The translations under genes and the position numbers were made by a program. A stretch of 64,000 nucleotides of DNA from Aquimixticola soesokkakensis (GTDB lineage Bacteria > Pseudomonadota > Alphaproteobacteria > Rhodobacterales > Rhodobacteraceae): contig NZ_FWFS01000001.1 of NCBI RefSeq assembly GCF_900172375.1, positions 372,001 through 436,000 of the forward strand, in the 5' to 3' direction. Shown here in pieces: positions 44,453 to 54,164 of the stretch (position 1 is the first letter of the stretch; each line of letters starts with the position of its first letter). The notes below the pieces were generated by a model. It ran no database searches. It had not been told where the DNA came from and saw only the letters and a list, made by a program, of their open reading frames with translations.

Positions 44453-45673
44453 GTGACGTTTGTTAACGCCCCCGCCGCATCGCGCGGCACCCGTTTCACA
44501 GGGACAGGCTTTACCGGCACGCGCGGTGAAATGTTCCGCCTTGCCTTCAAAACGGCACTCTTTACCTTGCTCACGCTTGGTCTGTACCGGTTCTGGGCCA
44601 AAACCCGGCTGCGCCGCTATTACTGGTCAGCGGTTCAGCCCTGCGGCGTGCCGTTGGAATATGCGGGGCAGGGGGTAGAAAAACTGCTCGGATTTCTCAT
44701 CGCAGTGGTTTTTCTGGCGTTTTACATCGGCATCGTGAACCTTGTTTTGATGTTTGCCTCGTTCGCGCTGTTTCAGGGAAACGTGACGGCCTATGCGTTG
44801 AGTTTCATCGGGATTTTGCCGCTGTATTTCTTTGCGACCTATCGGGCGCGGCGCTATGTTCTGGCGCGGACCCGTTGGCGTGGCATCCGTTTCGGGCTTG
44901 AGGCGGGGGCATGGCGCTATGCCGCGCGCGCCCTGATGCATTGGGCCATCACGATCTGCACCCTTGGCCTGCTGTGGCCGCGCATGACCTTCTACCTTGA
45001 AAAGTTCCGCACGGATCGCACAACATTCGGCTCGCACCGTCTGTGCCAGACCGGGCGCTGGCAGATGCTGTTTCCGCTCTGGTTGAACGTCATCTTGCCG
45101 GTGGGGATCGGCGCGGGGCTGATCTGGGCCATGATCACCCGGGATCTGCCCGCAAGCGCGGCGGTGTTGGTGGTCGTCATGGTGCTTTGGATGCTGTGGG
45201 GGATGCTCCACTACAAGGTTCAAAGCAAACGCCTTTTGGCGAATGCCAAAGAGCTGCGTCTGCAGACGGGAGAAGCCGTCGGTCTGATCGCCAAGCCGCG
45301 CACGGGCCGCGTTCTGGGGATATATTTGGGCGGCTACGCCCTGATTTACATGATTTTCGGAGCCGTGTTCGGCGTGATTGGCGGCATGGTCTTTGCATCG
45401 GGGCTGACGCTTGACGGGTGGGTGACACCGCAGTCGGGGGGCATCGCGCAGGGCCTTGCGGTAAGCCTCGGGGCGGTGCTCTATTTTGGAGTCTTCCTGT
45501 TCTGGATCAGCTTGACGCAGGTTTTTGTAACGCTGCCTTTGTGGCGCCACTACGCCCAAACGCTGGAAATAACGGGGGTGCGCGCGCTTGGTGGCATCCA
45601 TCAGGCCGCACGGGACGAGGCCCTTGAGGCCGGTGGTTTTGCCGAGGCGCTGGATCTGGGAGCGGCGATATGA
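44453..45673 (+). CDS. DUF898 (YjgN-like) multi-pass membrane protein
   Basis: A 406-residue inner-membrane protein with the DUF898 pattern GTRGEMFRLAFKTALFTLLTLGLYRFWAKTRLRRYYW, repeated more weakly around residues 155-190 (MHWAITICTLGLLWPRM), and about six hydrophobic segments. Function unknown. GTG at 44453 is used. Its stop overlaps the protease start (ATGA); DUF898 with an M48 protease is a known pairing, which hints at a joint membrane quality-control role. Confidence 0.88.
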   Translation: MTFVNAPAASRGTRFTGTGFTGTRGEMFRLAFKTALFTLLTLGLYRFWAKTRLRRYYWSAVQPCGVPLEYAGQGVEKLLGFLIAVVFLAFYIGIVNLVLMFASFALFQGNVTAYALSFIGILPLYFFATYRARRYVLARTRWRGIRFGLEAGAWRYAARALMHWAITICTLGLLWPRMTFYLEKFRTDRTTFGSHRLCQTGRWQMLFPLWLNVILPVGIGAGLIWAMITRDLPASAAVLVVVMVLWMLWGMLHYKVQSKRLLANAKELRLQTGEAVGLIAKPRTGRVLGIYLGGYALIYMIFGAVFGVIGGMVFASGLTLDGWVTPQSGGIAQGLAVSLGAVLYFGVFLFWISLTQVFVTLPLWRHYAQTLEITGVRALGGIHQAARDEALEAGGFAEALDLGAAI

Positions 45674-46971
45674 CCGGCGGCCCCTGGGATCTTCCGCCGC
45701 CCGATGCGCCGGCACAGCCTGCCCTGCCGATCGGGATGTTTTGCGACGGGCGTACGGCGGCGCTGCGTGAGGTCACCCTTGTTTTGATCGAGGATTCTCC
45801 GGCGAGCCTGTTGATGCGCGAGGTTGCCACGCCCGTGGCACGCAGCGAGGGCACATCGCCCGCCGACGCGGCGGGGCAAGCGGCCTTCTCGATGGAATGG
45901 CCATTGGCGCAGCTACGGCGCTTGCCGGATCAGGCGGGCAACAGCGACCCTGACGACATCGGCCATCACCCTACCTTGGTGCTGACCTGCACAAGCGCAC
46001 CTCTGGCGCGCCTTGTCGTGCATCATCGCGGGGCGATTGCGACGATCCTGGCCCGCGCGCCAGCGCTTGATGCGCGGTTGCCGCTGCGGGGCAAGGGACG
46101 AATTGCGGCATGGGCCTGCGCGGCTGTGGCCGCTGTGGCGCTGATCATCTTCGGGCTTGTGCCGCTGATGGCCAACCAGCTTGCGGCCTTCCTGCCGCCC
46201 GAGGGGGAGAAGGCGCTCGGGGACAAAACCTACGCGCAAATCCGCACTGCCTTTGGCGACGAATTTTTTCCCTTGCCCGAATGCAGTGACCCTGCCGGGC
46301 TGGCGGCGTTCCAGAGCATGACGGAGCGTTTGGTGGCGCAAGCGGAGGTGCCGCTGGACATCACCTTCACGGTGCTGGACTCCGATATCGTCAATGCCTT
46401 TGCCCTCCCGGGAGGGCGCATTGTCGTGTTTTCCGGTCTGATTTACGAATCCGAGAGTGCCGATGAGGTCGCTGCCGTGATCGCGCATGAGATCGGCCAT
46501 GTTGTGCACCGCGACCCCACGCGGGCGGCGCTGCGCACAGCGGGGTCCTTCGGGGTGCTGGGCCTGTTGTTTGGGGATTTTGCGGGCGGGTCGGTTGTCT
46601 TGATGCTGGCCAATCAGGTGGTTGAAGCGCGCTATTCGCAAGAGGCCGAGGCGCAGGCTGACGCCTTTGCCCATGCGCTTTTGCCCAAGGTGGGCGTGTC
46701 GCCCGCCGAGCTGGCAAAGCTGTTTGAGTATCTGCGCGACGAATACGGCGAGGACAGCGGTATCGTGAAGCATTTCTCTTCTCATCCTGAATTGGGCGAC
46801 CGGATCGCACAGGCCCGCGCGGCGCAGGCCGCCAATCCTGTGCCGATCCAGCCGCTGCTGAGCCCGTCACAGGAAGACGCTTTTTTCGGGATCTGCGATG
46901 AATATGGCGCGGATGATATGCCAGGCGGGGCGTTTTTGCGCCGCATCGACGACTTTTTCGACGAAGACTAG
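45670..46971 (+). CDS. M48-family metalloprotease, membrane anchored
   Basis: A 433-residue zinc protease. Residues ~1-130 are a non-catalytic N-terminal domain, then one membrane segment (~139-158), and the catalytic domain with HEIGH at 273-277 (His273, Glu274, His277) and the third ligand probably in SQEAEAQADAFA. The SSHPELGDRI motif near the end is typical of M48. Coupled to the DUF898 gene. Comparable proteins act on misfolded membrane or envelope proteins. Confidence 0.92.
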   Translation: MTGGPWDLPPPDAPAQPALPIGMFCDGRTAALREVTLVLIEDSPASLLMREVATPVARSEGTSPADAAGQAAFSMEWPLAQLRRLPDQAGNSDPDDIGHHPTLVLTCTSAPLARLVVHHRGAIATILARAPALDARLPLRGKGRIAAWACAAVAAVALIIFGLVPLMANQLAAFLPPEGEKALGDKTYAQIRTAFGDEFFPLPECSDPAGLAAFQSMTERLVAQAEVPLDITFTVLDSDIVNAFALPGGRIVVFSGLIYESESADEVAAVIAHEIGHVVHRDPTRAALRTAGSFGVLGLLFGDFAGGSVVLMLANQVVEARYSQEAEAQADAFAHALLPKVGVSPAELAKLFEYLRDEYGEDSGIVKHFSSHPELGDRIAQARAAQAANPVPIQPLLSPSQEDAFFGICDEYGADDMPGGAFLRRIDDFFDED

Positions 46972-47057
46972 CGGGGCGGCGCACCGACCTGAGGCAGTTT
47001 GATTGATCCTTGCTGTCAGGATGGGTAGTTTTGACGCAACGATCAAAAGGATTGCCC

Positions 47058-47741
47058 ATGCGTTTTGCACCCCTGCGCTTTTACCGCCGCTGCGCGCAAC
47101 GACATCTGACTGTGCCCGTTTTGCACCGTCTGCGCCGGGCCCTCTTGGGGATGGGCGCGCTGGCTCTGGTGGCGGCCTGTACCGATGCCGCGCAGCTGAC
47201 ACCGGACAGCCCGCGCGCGGATCTGGGGGATTTTTCCTTTGGCCACAACGTCGTGGTTGCGGCGGGGATGCAACAGGCACCGTTTTCGCGCACCGTCTCT
47301 GAGGCCGAGGTCGAAGCAGCTCTGCAAGCGGCGATGGATGCGCGTTTGGGCGGCTATGCGGGGGACAAGCTGTATCACATCGGGATCAAGGTCGATGCCT
47401 ATTCTCTGGCGCTGCCCGGGGTGCCGATGGTCTTTACGCCCAAATCGCTTCTGGTGTTGTCGGTGAATGTCTGGGACGACAAAGAAAATCGCAAACTGAC
47501 TGAAAAGACAAAATTAATTACGGTTTTCGAGGGGCTGTCGGGGGAGACGCTGGTCGGCTCTGGATTGACCCGCACCAAAGCGCAACAACTTGATGTTCTA
47601 AGCCGCAATGCCGCTGAAAAGATCGAACAATTCCTGCGCGAAAACGGCCAGTGGTTTGGCATCGCACCGATCGCTCCGCGCGGGGATGAGGCGGCCGATG
47701 CGCGCGCCGCTGTGGCCGTTCTGGCACCAGAGGCGCAATAG
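47058..47741 (+). CDS. Putative outer-membrane lipoprotein
   Basis: A 227-residue protein with a lipobox: after a basic n-region the hydrophobic run GALALVAAC places Cys41 at the lipidation site. The mature part is mixed alpha/beta without a recognised domain. The ATG at 47058 has AAAGGA upstream, but the n-region is long; a GTG at 47112 would give a normal 23-residue signal. Function unknown. Upstream of tuf. Confidence 0.75.
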   Translation: MRFAPLRFYRRCAQRHLTVPVLHRLRRALLGMGALALVAACTDAAQLTPDSPRADLGDFSFGHNVVVAAGMQQAPFSRTVSEAEVEAALQAAMDARLGGYAGDKLYHIGIKVDAYSLALPGVPMVFTPKSLLVLSVNVWDDKENRKLTEKTKLITVFEGLSGETLVGSGLTRTKAQQLDVLSRNAAEKIEQFLRENGQWFGIAPIAPRGDEAADARAAVAVLAPEAQ

Positions 47742-47777
47742 TCGGGGAAACTTGCCGACAATCGCACCAAGAGGTGC

Positions 47778-47806
47778 TTGATTTCCCGTCCACAAGCAAA
47801 TATTTA
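47778..47806 (+). promoter_or_regulatory. Probable tuf promoter
   Basis: TTGATT (47778-47783), a 17-bp spacer, then TATTTA (47801-47806), 57 bp before the tuf ATG. Fits a sigma-70 type site. Confidence 0.6.
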
Positions 47807-47862
47807 GCCCGCGATGTTGAAACGGGCCAATAGCGGCCCCCCAAGGCACGAGGCGCCACGAC

Positions 47863-49020
<1,158 letters not shown>

Positions 49021-49038
<18 letters not shown>

Positions 49039-49128
49039 GAACGATCCCGAGACGCACAGACACGTGTGTCGAAGATCGTTAAGTAAGAACGATCCCGAGA
49101 CGCACCGATAAGTGTGTCGAAGATCGAA
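49021..49128 (+). repeat. 48-bp tandem duplication of the tuf 3' end
   Basis: Unit 1 (49021-49068) begins with the last five sense codons of tuf and its stop. Unit 2 (49069-49116) is an almost identical copy, and unit 3 starts at 49117 and is cut after about 10 bases. Units 1 and 2 differ only near the end (AGACAC versus CGATAA). Period 48 bp (16 codons). Confidence 0.95.
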
Positions 49129-49134
49129 GATGAG

Positions 49135-49161
49135 AAGGGCTCGCGAAAGCGGGCCCTTTTT
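49135..49161 (+). terminator. Terminator after tuf
   Basis: AAGGGCTCGC, a GAAA tetraloop, then GCGGGCCC and TTTTT. Strong Rho-independent terminator placed beyond the tandem repeats. Confidence 0.9.
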
Positions 49162-49196
49162 GCATGATCCTTTTTGCATGGCCCTTTTAGCATGGC
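49155..49196 (+). repeat. 14-bp motif repeated three times
   Basis: CCTTTTTGCATGAT (49155-49168), CCTTTTTGCATGGC (49169-49182) and CCTTTTAGCATGGC (49183-49196) are head to tail, starting inside the terminator T-run. Confidence 0.85.
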
Positions 49197-49325
49197 GCGC
49201 GGGCCTGTCGCGATGGGCGCGCGGCGGGCTCCTGCGTTGCGGGCGGGCGCTGCAGGCCCTAGATTGCCCAAAGGGCGGTGCATTTTCTGAACGCCTTCTC
49301 GCCGGATCAAACGCGGAGACGTCCC

Positions 49326-50312
49326 ATGCCCATCCTGCACGCCCATGACTTGAACGGCCCTCACCCGGGCAAGCCGCTGGACGAACCGCAGGCGATTGAG
49401 GCGCTGCGCGACGACAGCTTGGCCTGGGTGCATCTGGACGGGACGAATCATGTCGCGCCGGAGTGGATTGCCACCCATCTCGACTATCTTGATCCGCAAG
49501 CCATCGAGGCGCTGACCGAGGAAGAAACCCGTCCGCGTGTCACGATTTTGGGGCATGGGATCCTGATCATTCTGCGGGGCATGAATTTCAACGAGGGCGA
49601 AGATCCCGAGGATATGGTGTCGGTGCGGGTCTGGTTGGATGATCACCGGATTGTCACGATTGCGCGCCGCCATGTGCGCGCCATCGAGGATTTGCGCAGT
49701 GACATTCGCCACGGCGACGTGCCGGCAGATACGGCTGTGTTCTTGTCGCGTCTCGTCGAGCGGCTGAATATGCGGATCGCGGATTTCCTGCGCGACCTCG
49801 ATGACCTTGCGGATGACTTGGAGACCGATGTTTTTGCCGAAAAGTCCGGTGGCTTGCGCAAGCGCGTTGTCGACGCACGGCTGCAGGTGATCACTGCACG
49901 GCGCTACATCGCACCGCAACGCGATGCGCTTGCCGATTTGACGCGGGCAAAGGTGGCGTTCTTGTCACAGGCGACGCAGCGCGACATGCACGAAGAGCAG
50001 GTCGGCCTCACGCGAATCGTTGAGGGGCTGGACGAGCTGCGCGACCGCCTCACGGTGCTGCGCGAGGAATTGTCAGGCCAGACTTCCGACCGGTTGAACG
50101 GAAATATGTATGTGATTTCGGTGCTCTCGGCGGTGTTTTTGCCACTGTCGTTTCTGACCGGCCTGTTTGGCGTGAACGTTGGCGGGATGCCCGGTGTTGC
50201 GGACGGGCAGGCGTTTTTATGGCTTTGCCTGTGGATGGGGGGCTTGTTTGCGGTGCAAATGGCGCTTTTGGCGGCGATGCGCTGGCTGCGCCGTCCGGGC
50301 AAAAGCGACTGA
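49326..50312 (+). CDS. zntB: CorA/ZntB-family transporter
   Basis: A 328-residue metal-ion transporter: a cytoplasmic N-terminal domain, a long helix rich in Leu/Asp/Arg (~150-250) and two C-terminal membrane helices. The signature after TM1 reads GVN (282-284; GLFGVNVGGMPG) rather than the GMN of magnesium CorA, which favours the ZntB (zinc) branch. The ATG at 49326 has GGAGAC upstream. Confidence 0.88.
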   Translation: MPILHAHDLNGPHPGKPLDEPQAIEALRDDSLAWVHLDGTNHVAPEWIATHLDYLDPQAIEALTEEETRPRVTILGHGILIILRGMNFNEGEDPEDMVSVRVWLDDHRIVTIARRHVRAIEDLRSDIRHGDVPADTAVFLSRLVERLNMRIADFLRDLDDLADDLETDVFAEKSGGLRKRVVDARLQVITARRYIAPQRDALADLTRAKVAFLSQATQRDMHEEQVGLTRIVEGLDELRDRLTVLREELSGQTSDRLNGNMYVISVLSAVFLPLSFLTGLFGVNVGGMPGVADGQAFLWLCLWMGGLFAVQMALLAAMRWLRRPGKSD

Positions 50313-50369
50313 GCGGGGCGTCTGGAGTCGCGTCTGTGGTTGGGCCCGTGGTTGGGGCAGGCATGACTT

Positions 50370-50398
50370 TTGTGACGCTTGTGCCGACCAGCTATTTA
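50370..50398 (+). promoter_or_regulatory. Probable promoter of the GSCFA gene pair
   Basis: TTGTGA (50370-50375), 17-bp spacer, TATTTA (50393-50398), about 114 bp before the ATG. Same -10 hexamer as the tuf promoter. Confidence 0.5.
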
Positions 50399-50511
50399 AA
50401 TTTAGTGATCTTGGGGTAAACTCGACCCGACTCTTTTCGCAACGAAGGGTGTGGTCCGGTTCTGGCGCGACACCGTGACACCCCGGCGCGCAATAAAAAG
50501 GTAGCTTGGCC

Positions 50512-51591
50512 ATGACCCATCCCTACATCGGCCTTCCCACGATCGCCTATTGGAAAACCGGCGTCGCGGCATTGAACCCCTTGCAATTGTCGGGGCTTTG
50601 GCAGCCGAAATTCCCTGTCACCGGCGAAGATCGCATCGTGACGGCGGGGTCGTGTTTTGCCCAGCATATCGGGCGGGCCTTGTCGGCGCGCGGCTATCGC
50701 TGGCTTGATGCCGAACCTGCGCCACCGTTTTTGAAACCCGAGGATGCCAGCGCCTACAACTACGGCATTTTCAGTTTTCGCACCGGCAATATCTACAGCG
50801 CGCGCATTTTGCGCCAATGGCTGGAAATGGCCTTTGGCGCAGAGGTGCCTGCCTGTCTGAATTGGGAAACTGAGGGGCGGTTCTTTGATGGTTTGCGCCC
50901 TGCAATCGAGCCGAACGGCTTCGAGACGCTGGGCGAAATGATTGCCTCGCGCGAGGCCTGCTTTGCGGCAATCCGCAAGGCGGTGAATCAGGGAAGCGTG
51001 TTTGTCTTTACGCTGGGCTTGACCGAAAGCTGGTATGACGCCGAAAGCGATACCGAATTCGCGCTTTGCCCCGGCACGGTGGCAGGCACGTTCGACGCCC
51101 AACAGCATAAGTTTCGCAATCACCGCCACGCGGGTATCTTGAAGGACATGAAAGCGGCGATCAAACTGATCCGCCGCAAGAATCCAGAGATGCGCGTATT
51201 GCTGACGGTCTCGCCGGTGCCGCTGACGGCGACCGCCTCGGGCGCGCATGTGCTGACGGCCACCAGCCGCTCCAAAAGCACGCTGCGCGCGGTCGCGGCG
51301 GAACTGGCGGAGGATTACGACTTTGTCGATTACTTCCCGTCCTACGAAATCATCACCCATCCGGTCTGGCGCGGCATGTTCTATGCGCCCAACCAGCGGT
51401 CGGTTGTGAGCGAAGGTGTGGATGTGGTCATGGGGCATTTCTTTGCCGACCAGGATCGCGCCTATCCCGATCGCGCCAAGCCCGATCAGGGCGGCAAGGG
51501 AAAAGCGGGCGCGGATACGAAACGCGCGCAAAATCCGGACGCAGGGGACGTTAAATGCGAGGAGGAGTTGCTGAATGCTTTCGCGCGTTGA
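50512..51591 (+). CDS. GSCFA-domain protein
   Basis: A 359-residue protein with the namesake motif AGSCFAQHIGRAL (GSCFA at 46-50), the SAYNYGIFSFRTGNIY block, TLGLTESWYD and VSPVPLTATAS. GSCFA domains are SGNH-like hydrolases thought to act on polysaccharides or cell-envelope polymers; the activity is unproven. No signal peptide, so probably cytoplasmic. The C-terminal ~40 residues are repetitive, rich in Asp, Pro and Lys. The ATG at 50512 was chosen; TTG at 50506 is closer to AAGG. Overlaps the next gene by 17 bp. Confidence 0.9.
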   Translation: MTHPYIGLPTIAYWKTGVAALNPLQLSGLWQPKFPVTGEDRIVTAGSCFAQHIGRALSARGYRWLDAEPAPPFLKPEDASAYNYGIFSFRTGNIYSARILRQWLEMAFGAEVPACLNWETEGRFFDGLRPAIEPNGFETLGEMIASREACFAAIRKAVNQGSVFVFTLGLTESWYDAESDTEFALCPGTVAGTFDAQQHKFRNHRHAGILKDMKAAIKLIRRKNPEMRVLLTVSPVPLTATASGAHVLTATSRSKSTLRAVAAELAEDYDFVDYFPSYEIITHPVWRGMFYAPNQRSVVSEGVDVVMGHFFADQDRAYPDRAKPDQGGKGKAGADTKRAQNPDAGDVKCEEELLNAFAR

Positions 51592-52339
51592 GGCTCAAAG
51601 CCCCCCGACCAAACTGTGTATCTTTGGCGATAGTCATCTAAGTGCGGCCAGCCGCGCGCTGAAAGAAGCGCCGGTCCTGGGCGATTTGGCGTATGAATTC
51701 TGGGGCGCAGATGGCCCGAGTTTTCGCGATCTCACCTTGGTCGACGGGCGAATCACGCCGGGAAAAATTGCGAAGGATGTTGTGGCGACGGTGAACGGGC
51801 AGGGGCGCGAGACGCTTGGCCCCACCGATTTCGACGCGTTCTTGTTTTACGGCGCACGGCTGCGGATGTCGGAATTCATGCCGCCGATGCTTGACCTTCT
51901 GGCGCGCCCCTTTGCCCATGTCAGCGCAGCCGTGGCCCGCAAACAGGTCCGCAGCTTTCTGGGCAAGACGCGATCCTATCGCTTTGCCCAGCATTTTGCG
52001 GCGCAGAACCCCAAGGCCAGCGTTGTGTTCACGCCGACCTCGCTGTTGACGGCGGATATTCTGCCGCGGGTTGCGAATGGCTATCGCTATGCCAAAAAGG
52101 CGCAAGAACCGCATCGCGCGATCCTGCGCGATCTGCTGGACGAGGCGGGGCGCGAGGATGGCATCACCTTTTTGCACCAGCCCGAAAGGACGATTGTCAA
52201 AGGCATGTTTACCGATCCCGCCTATGGCATCGCCGGGGCGCAAGAAGATAAGGACGCTGTCCACAAAGCGCCCGCCTATGCGCGGCTGATCCTCGAAACC
52301 TACGCAAAGCAGGTTTGTCTGCCAGTAACCCAAGTTTAG
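51575..52339 (+). CDS. Hypothetical protein with GDSH motif, partner of the GSCFA protein
   Basis: A 254-residue protein whose first strand is KLCIFGDSHLSA (GDSH at 18-21), reminiscent of SGNH/GDSL hydrolases or capsule/polysaccharide proteins. A DAFLFYGARLRM strand and VVFTPTSLLT follow; the terminal Asp-x-x-His of a classical triad is not clearly placed (HKAPAYARLI is a candidate). No membrane segment. The 17-bp overlap with the GSCFA gene implies coupled translation and a shared pathway; the biochemical role is unknown. Confidence 0.7.
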   Translation: MLSRVEAQSPPTKLCIFGDSHLSAASRALKEAPVLGDLAYEFWGADGPSFRDLTLVDGRITPGKIAKDVVATVNGQGRETLGPTDFDAFLFYGARLRMSEFMPPMLDLLARPFAHVSAAVARKQVRSFLGKTRSYRFAQHFAAQNPKASVVFTPTSLLTADILPRVANGYRYAKKAQEPHRAILRDLLDEAGREDGITFLHQPERTIVKGMFTDPAYGIAGAQEDKDAVHKAPAYARLILETYAKQVCLPVTQV

Positions 52340-52341
52340 GC

Positions 52342-52370
52342 TTGATCTTCGGCGGGGGCTGCCGTATCTC
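52342..52370 (+). promoter_or_regulatory. Promoter of tRNA-Trp
   Basis: TTGATC (52342-52347), a 17-bp spacer, then TATCTC (52365-52370), 12 bp before the first base of the tRNA. Position is ideal for a tRNA promoter. Confidence 0.7.
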
Positions 52371-52382
52371 CCGCCTCGGTCT

Positions 52383-52458
52383 AGGGGTATAGCTCAGCTG
52401 GTAGAGCGACGGTCTCCAAAACCGTAGGTCCCGGGTTCGAACCCTGGTGCCCCTGCCA
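52383..52458 (+). tRNA. trnW: tRNA-Trp (CCA anticodon)
   Basis: A 76-nt cloverleaf with encoded CCA. The acceptor AGGGGTA pairs with TGCCCCT (one G-T pair), the D arm contains AGCTCAGCTGGTAGAGC, the anticodon loop reads TCTCCAAAA with CCA for Trp, and the T arm has GGTTCGAACC. It precedes secE-nusG, as in many proteobacteria. Confidence 0.98.
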
Positions 52459-52649
52459 GACCATTTTCCCACAGTGCCAGACAGATCCGATTGCCCCGGC
52501 GGGGCCTGCGGGTCGGCCTGTGCGTGGGCGACACGCTTGCGATCCCAGTTGGGGCTTTGTGTTCCCAAAGGTTGCGCAGCCGCGAGAGGTCGCGTATTTG
52601 CGGCCACGACAGAAATTATCGGGCGGTGCCCGAAGATCGAGGAAGTCCC

Positions 52650-52862
52650 ATGGCCAAGGCGAATTCGACAAAGGCAAATCCGCTTCAGTTCATCCAGCAG
52701 GTGCGCTCGGAAGTTTCGAAAGTCGTGTGGCCGGCGCGGCGCGAAGTTGTGCTGACGACCATCATGGTGTTCGTGATGGCCGCGCTGACGGCGGTATTTT
52801 TCTTCCTCGTCGATCTTGCGATCCGCTTTGGCTTGCAGGGGCTGCTTGATCTGGTTGGCTAA
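52650..52862 (+). CDS. secE: Preprotein translocase subunit SecE
   Basis: A 70-residue single-membrane-helix form of SecE (the short type). The amphipathic NPLQFIQQVRSEVSKVVWPARREV is followed by the transmembrane segment ~38-57 (TIMVFVMAALTAVFFFLVDL). It clamps SecY in the translocon. The ATG at 52650 follows GAGGAAG. Between tRNA-Trp and nusG. Confidence 0.96.
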   Translation: MAKANSTKANPLQFIQQVRSEVSKVVWPARREVVLTTIMVFVMAALTAVFFFLVDLAIRFGLQGLLDLVG

Positions 52863-53040
52863 GACACGATCGCTTTATCGGGCGTCTTTTTGTCAACCAA
52901 AGCTCAGGCAAGGGTTGATTGAAAGCGCATCTGGCGGTAGAGCGAGCGCTATTGAAGGTAAGGGGCGTGCATCGATTCGGGTTGCGCGCCGCTTTTCATT
53001 CAGGAAAACGGGCTTTTAAACGGGTCCGAGGACAGAAAGT

Positions 53041-53054
53041 CCGGTGAAAACCGG
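53041..53054 (+). promoter_or_regulatory. GAAA-tetraloop hairpin upstream of nusG
   Basis: CCGGT-GAAA-ACCGG stem, 23 bp before the nusG start, inside the 215-bp secE-nusG spacer. No other feature was found in that spacer beyond a weak T-run after secE. Confidence 0.45.
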
Positions 53055-53077
53055 CGAGATTTGAAGGGCTTAGATAG

Positions 53078-53611
53078 ATGGCATTGCGTTGGTATTCGGT
53101 GAGCGTCCTCTCGAACTTCGAGAAGAAGATTGCCGAGCAAATCCGTCTAGCGGTCGAAGAAAAGGGTCTTGAAGACCAAATCGCCGAAGTTCTGGTGCCG
53201 ACCGAAGAGGTCATCGAGGTGCGCCGCGGGAAGAAGGTTACGACCGAGCGCCGGTTCATGCCCGGCTATGTGCTGGTGCGCATGGACATGACCGATCAGG
53301 CCTATCACCTCGTGACGTCGATCAACCGTGTGACCGGTTTCCTCGGAGCATTTGGCAAGCCGATGCCGATGCGCGATCACGAAGTGAATGCGATCCTCAA
53401 CCGTGTTGAGGAGAACGCCGAAGCGCCGCGTGAATTGATCTCTTTCGAGATCGGCGAAAAGGTTTCCGTGGGCGAAGGCGCCTTCGAAGGCTTCGACGGA
53501 ATGGTCGAAGACGTGGATTACGACAACAAGCGCCTCAAGGTGGCTGTGTCGATCTTCGGGCGCGCAACGCCCGTGGAACTGGAATTCTCGCAGGTCAACA
53601 AACAGGCCTGA
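53078..53611 (+). CDS. nusG: Transcription termination/antitermination factor NusG
   Basis: Couples RNA polymerase to Rho or to the ribosome. The 177 residues include the NGN domain (LRWYSVSVLSNFEKKIAEQI; RRFMPGYVLVRMDMTD; RVTGFLGAFGKP) and a C-terminal KOW domain (~125-175, GEKVSVGEGAFEGFDGMVEDV). Starts the nusG-rplKA run. Confidence 0.98.
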   Translation: MALRWYSVSVLSNFEKKIAEQIRLAVEEKGLEDQIAEVLVPTEEVIEVRRGKKVTTERRFMPGYVLVRMDMTDQAYHLVTSINRVTGFLGAFGKPMPMRDHEVNAILNRVEENAEAPRELISFEIGEKVSVGEGAFEGFDGMVEDVDYDNKRLKVAVSIFGRATPVELEFSQVNKQA

Positions 53612-53714
53612 TCGAGTGTCCGTGGGAGGCGAGGGTCACGCGTGATCCGGACTGTACCACGCAACCAAAAGCCCGCCGTCGCGTCGGGGGAGCTGTTGAA
53701 GAAGGAGAGGCCAC

Positions 53715-54164
53715 ATGGCCAAGAAAGTCGTCGGGCAGCTCAAGCTGCAAATTAAAGCGGGTGCCGCTAACCCGTCCCCGCCCGTTGGTCCCGCTCTGGG
53801 TCAGCGCGGCATCAACATCATGGAATTCTGTAAGGCGTTCAACGCTGCGACGCAGGAGATGGAAGGCGGCGCACCTTGCCCCACCGTCATCACCTACTAC
53901 GCAGACAAGTCCTTCACTTTCGAAGTGAAGACCCCGCCTGCCTCGTTCTACCTGAAAAAAGCTGCTGGCCTGAAGCCGGTTGGCAAACGTAACCGTCCCC
54001 AAGGCTCGCAAGCCCCCGGTCGTACGGTTGCAGGCACGGTTTCCGTGGCTCAGGTTCGCGAAATTGCGGAAGCGAAAATGAAAGATCTCAACGCCAACGA
54101 CATCGAAGGCGCCATGAAGATCATTCTGGGTTCGGCCCGCTCCATCGGCATCGAGGTGAAGTAA
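53715..54164 (+). CDS. rplK: 50S ribosomal protein L11
   Basis: A 149-residue L11 of the GTPase-associated centre: [21 protein letters not shown] at the N-terminus, [15 protein letters not shown] and the C-terminal rRNA-binding domain with [13 protein letters not shown]. The stop overlaps the rplA start (TAATG). Ribosome site AAGGAGAGG. Confidence 0.99.
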   Translation: MAKKVVGQLKLQIKAGAANPSPPVGPALGQRGINIMEFCKAFNAATQEMEGGAPCPTVITYYADKSFTFEVKTPPASFYLKKAAGLKPVGKRNRPQGSQAPGRTVAGTVSVAQVREIAEAKMKDLNANDIEGAMKIILGSARSIGIEVK

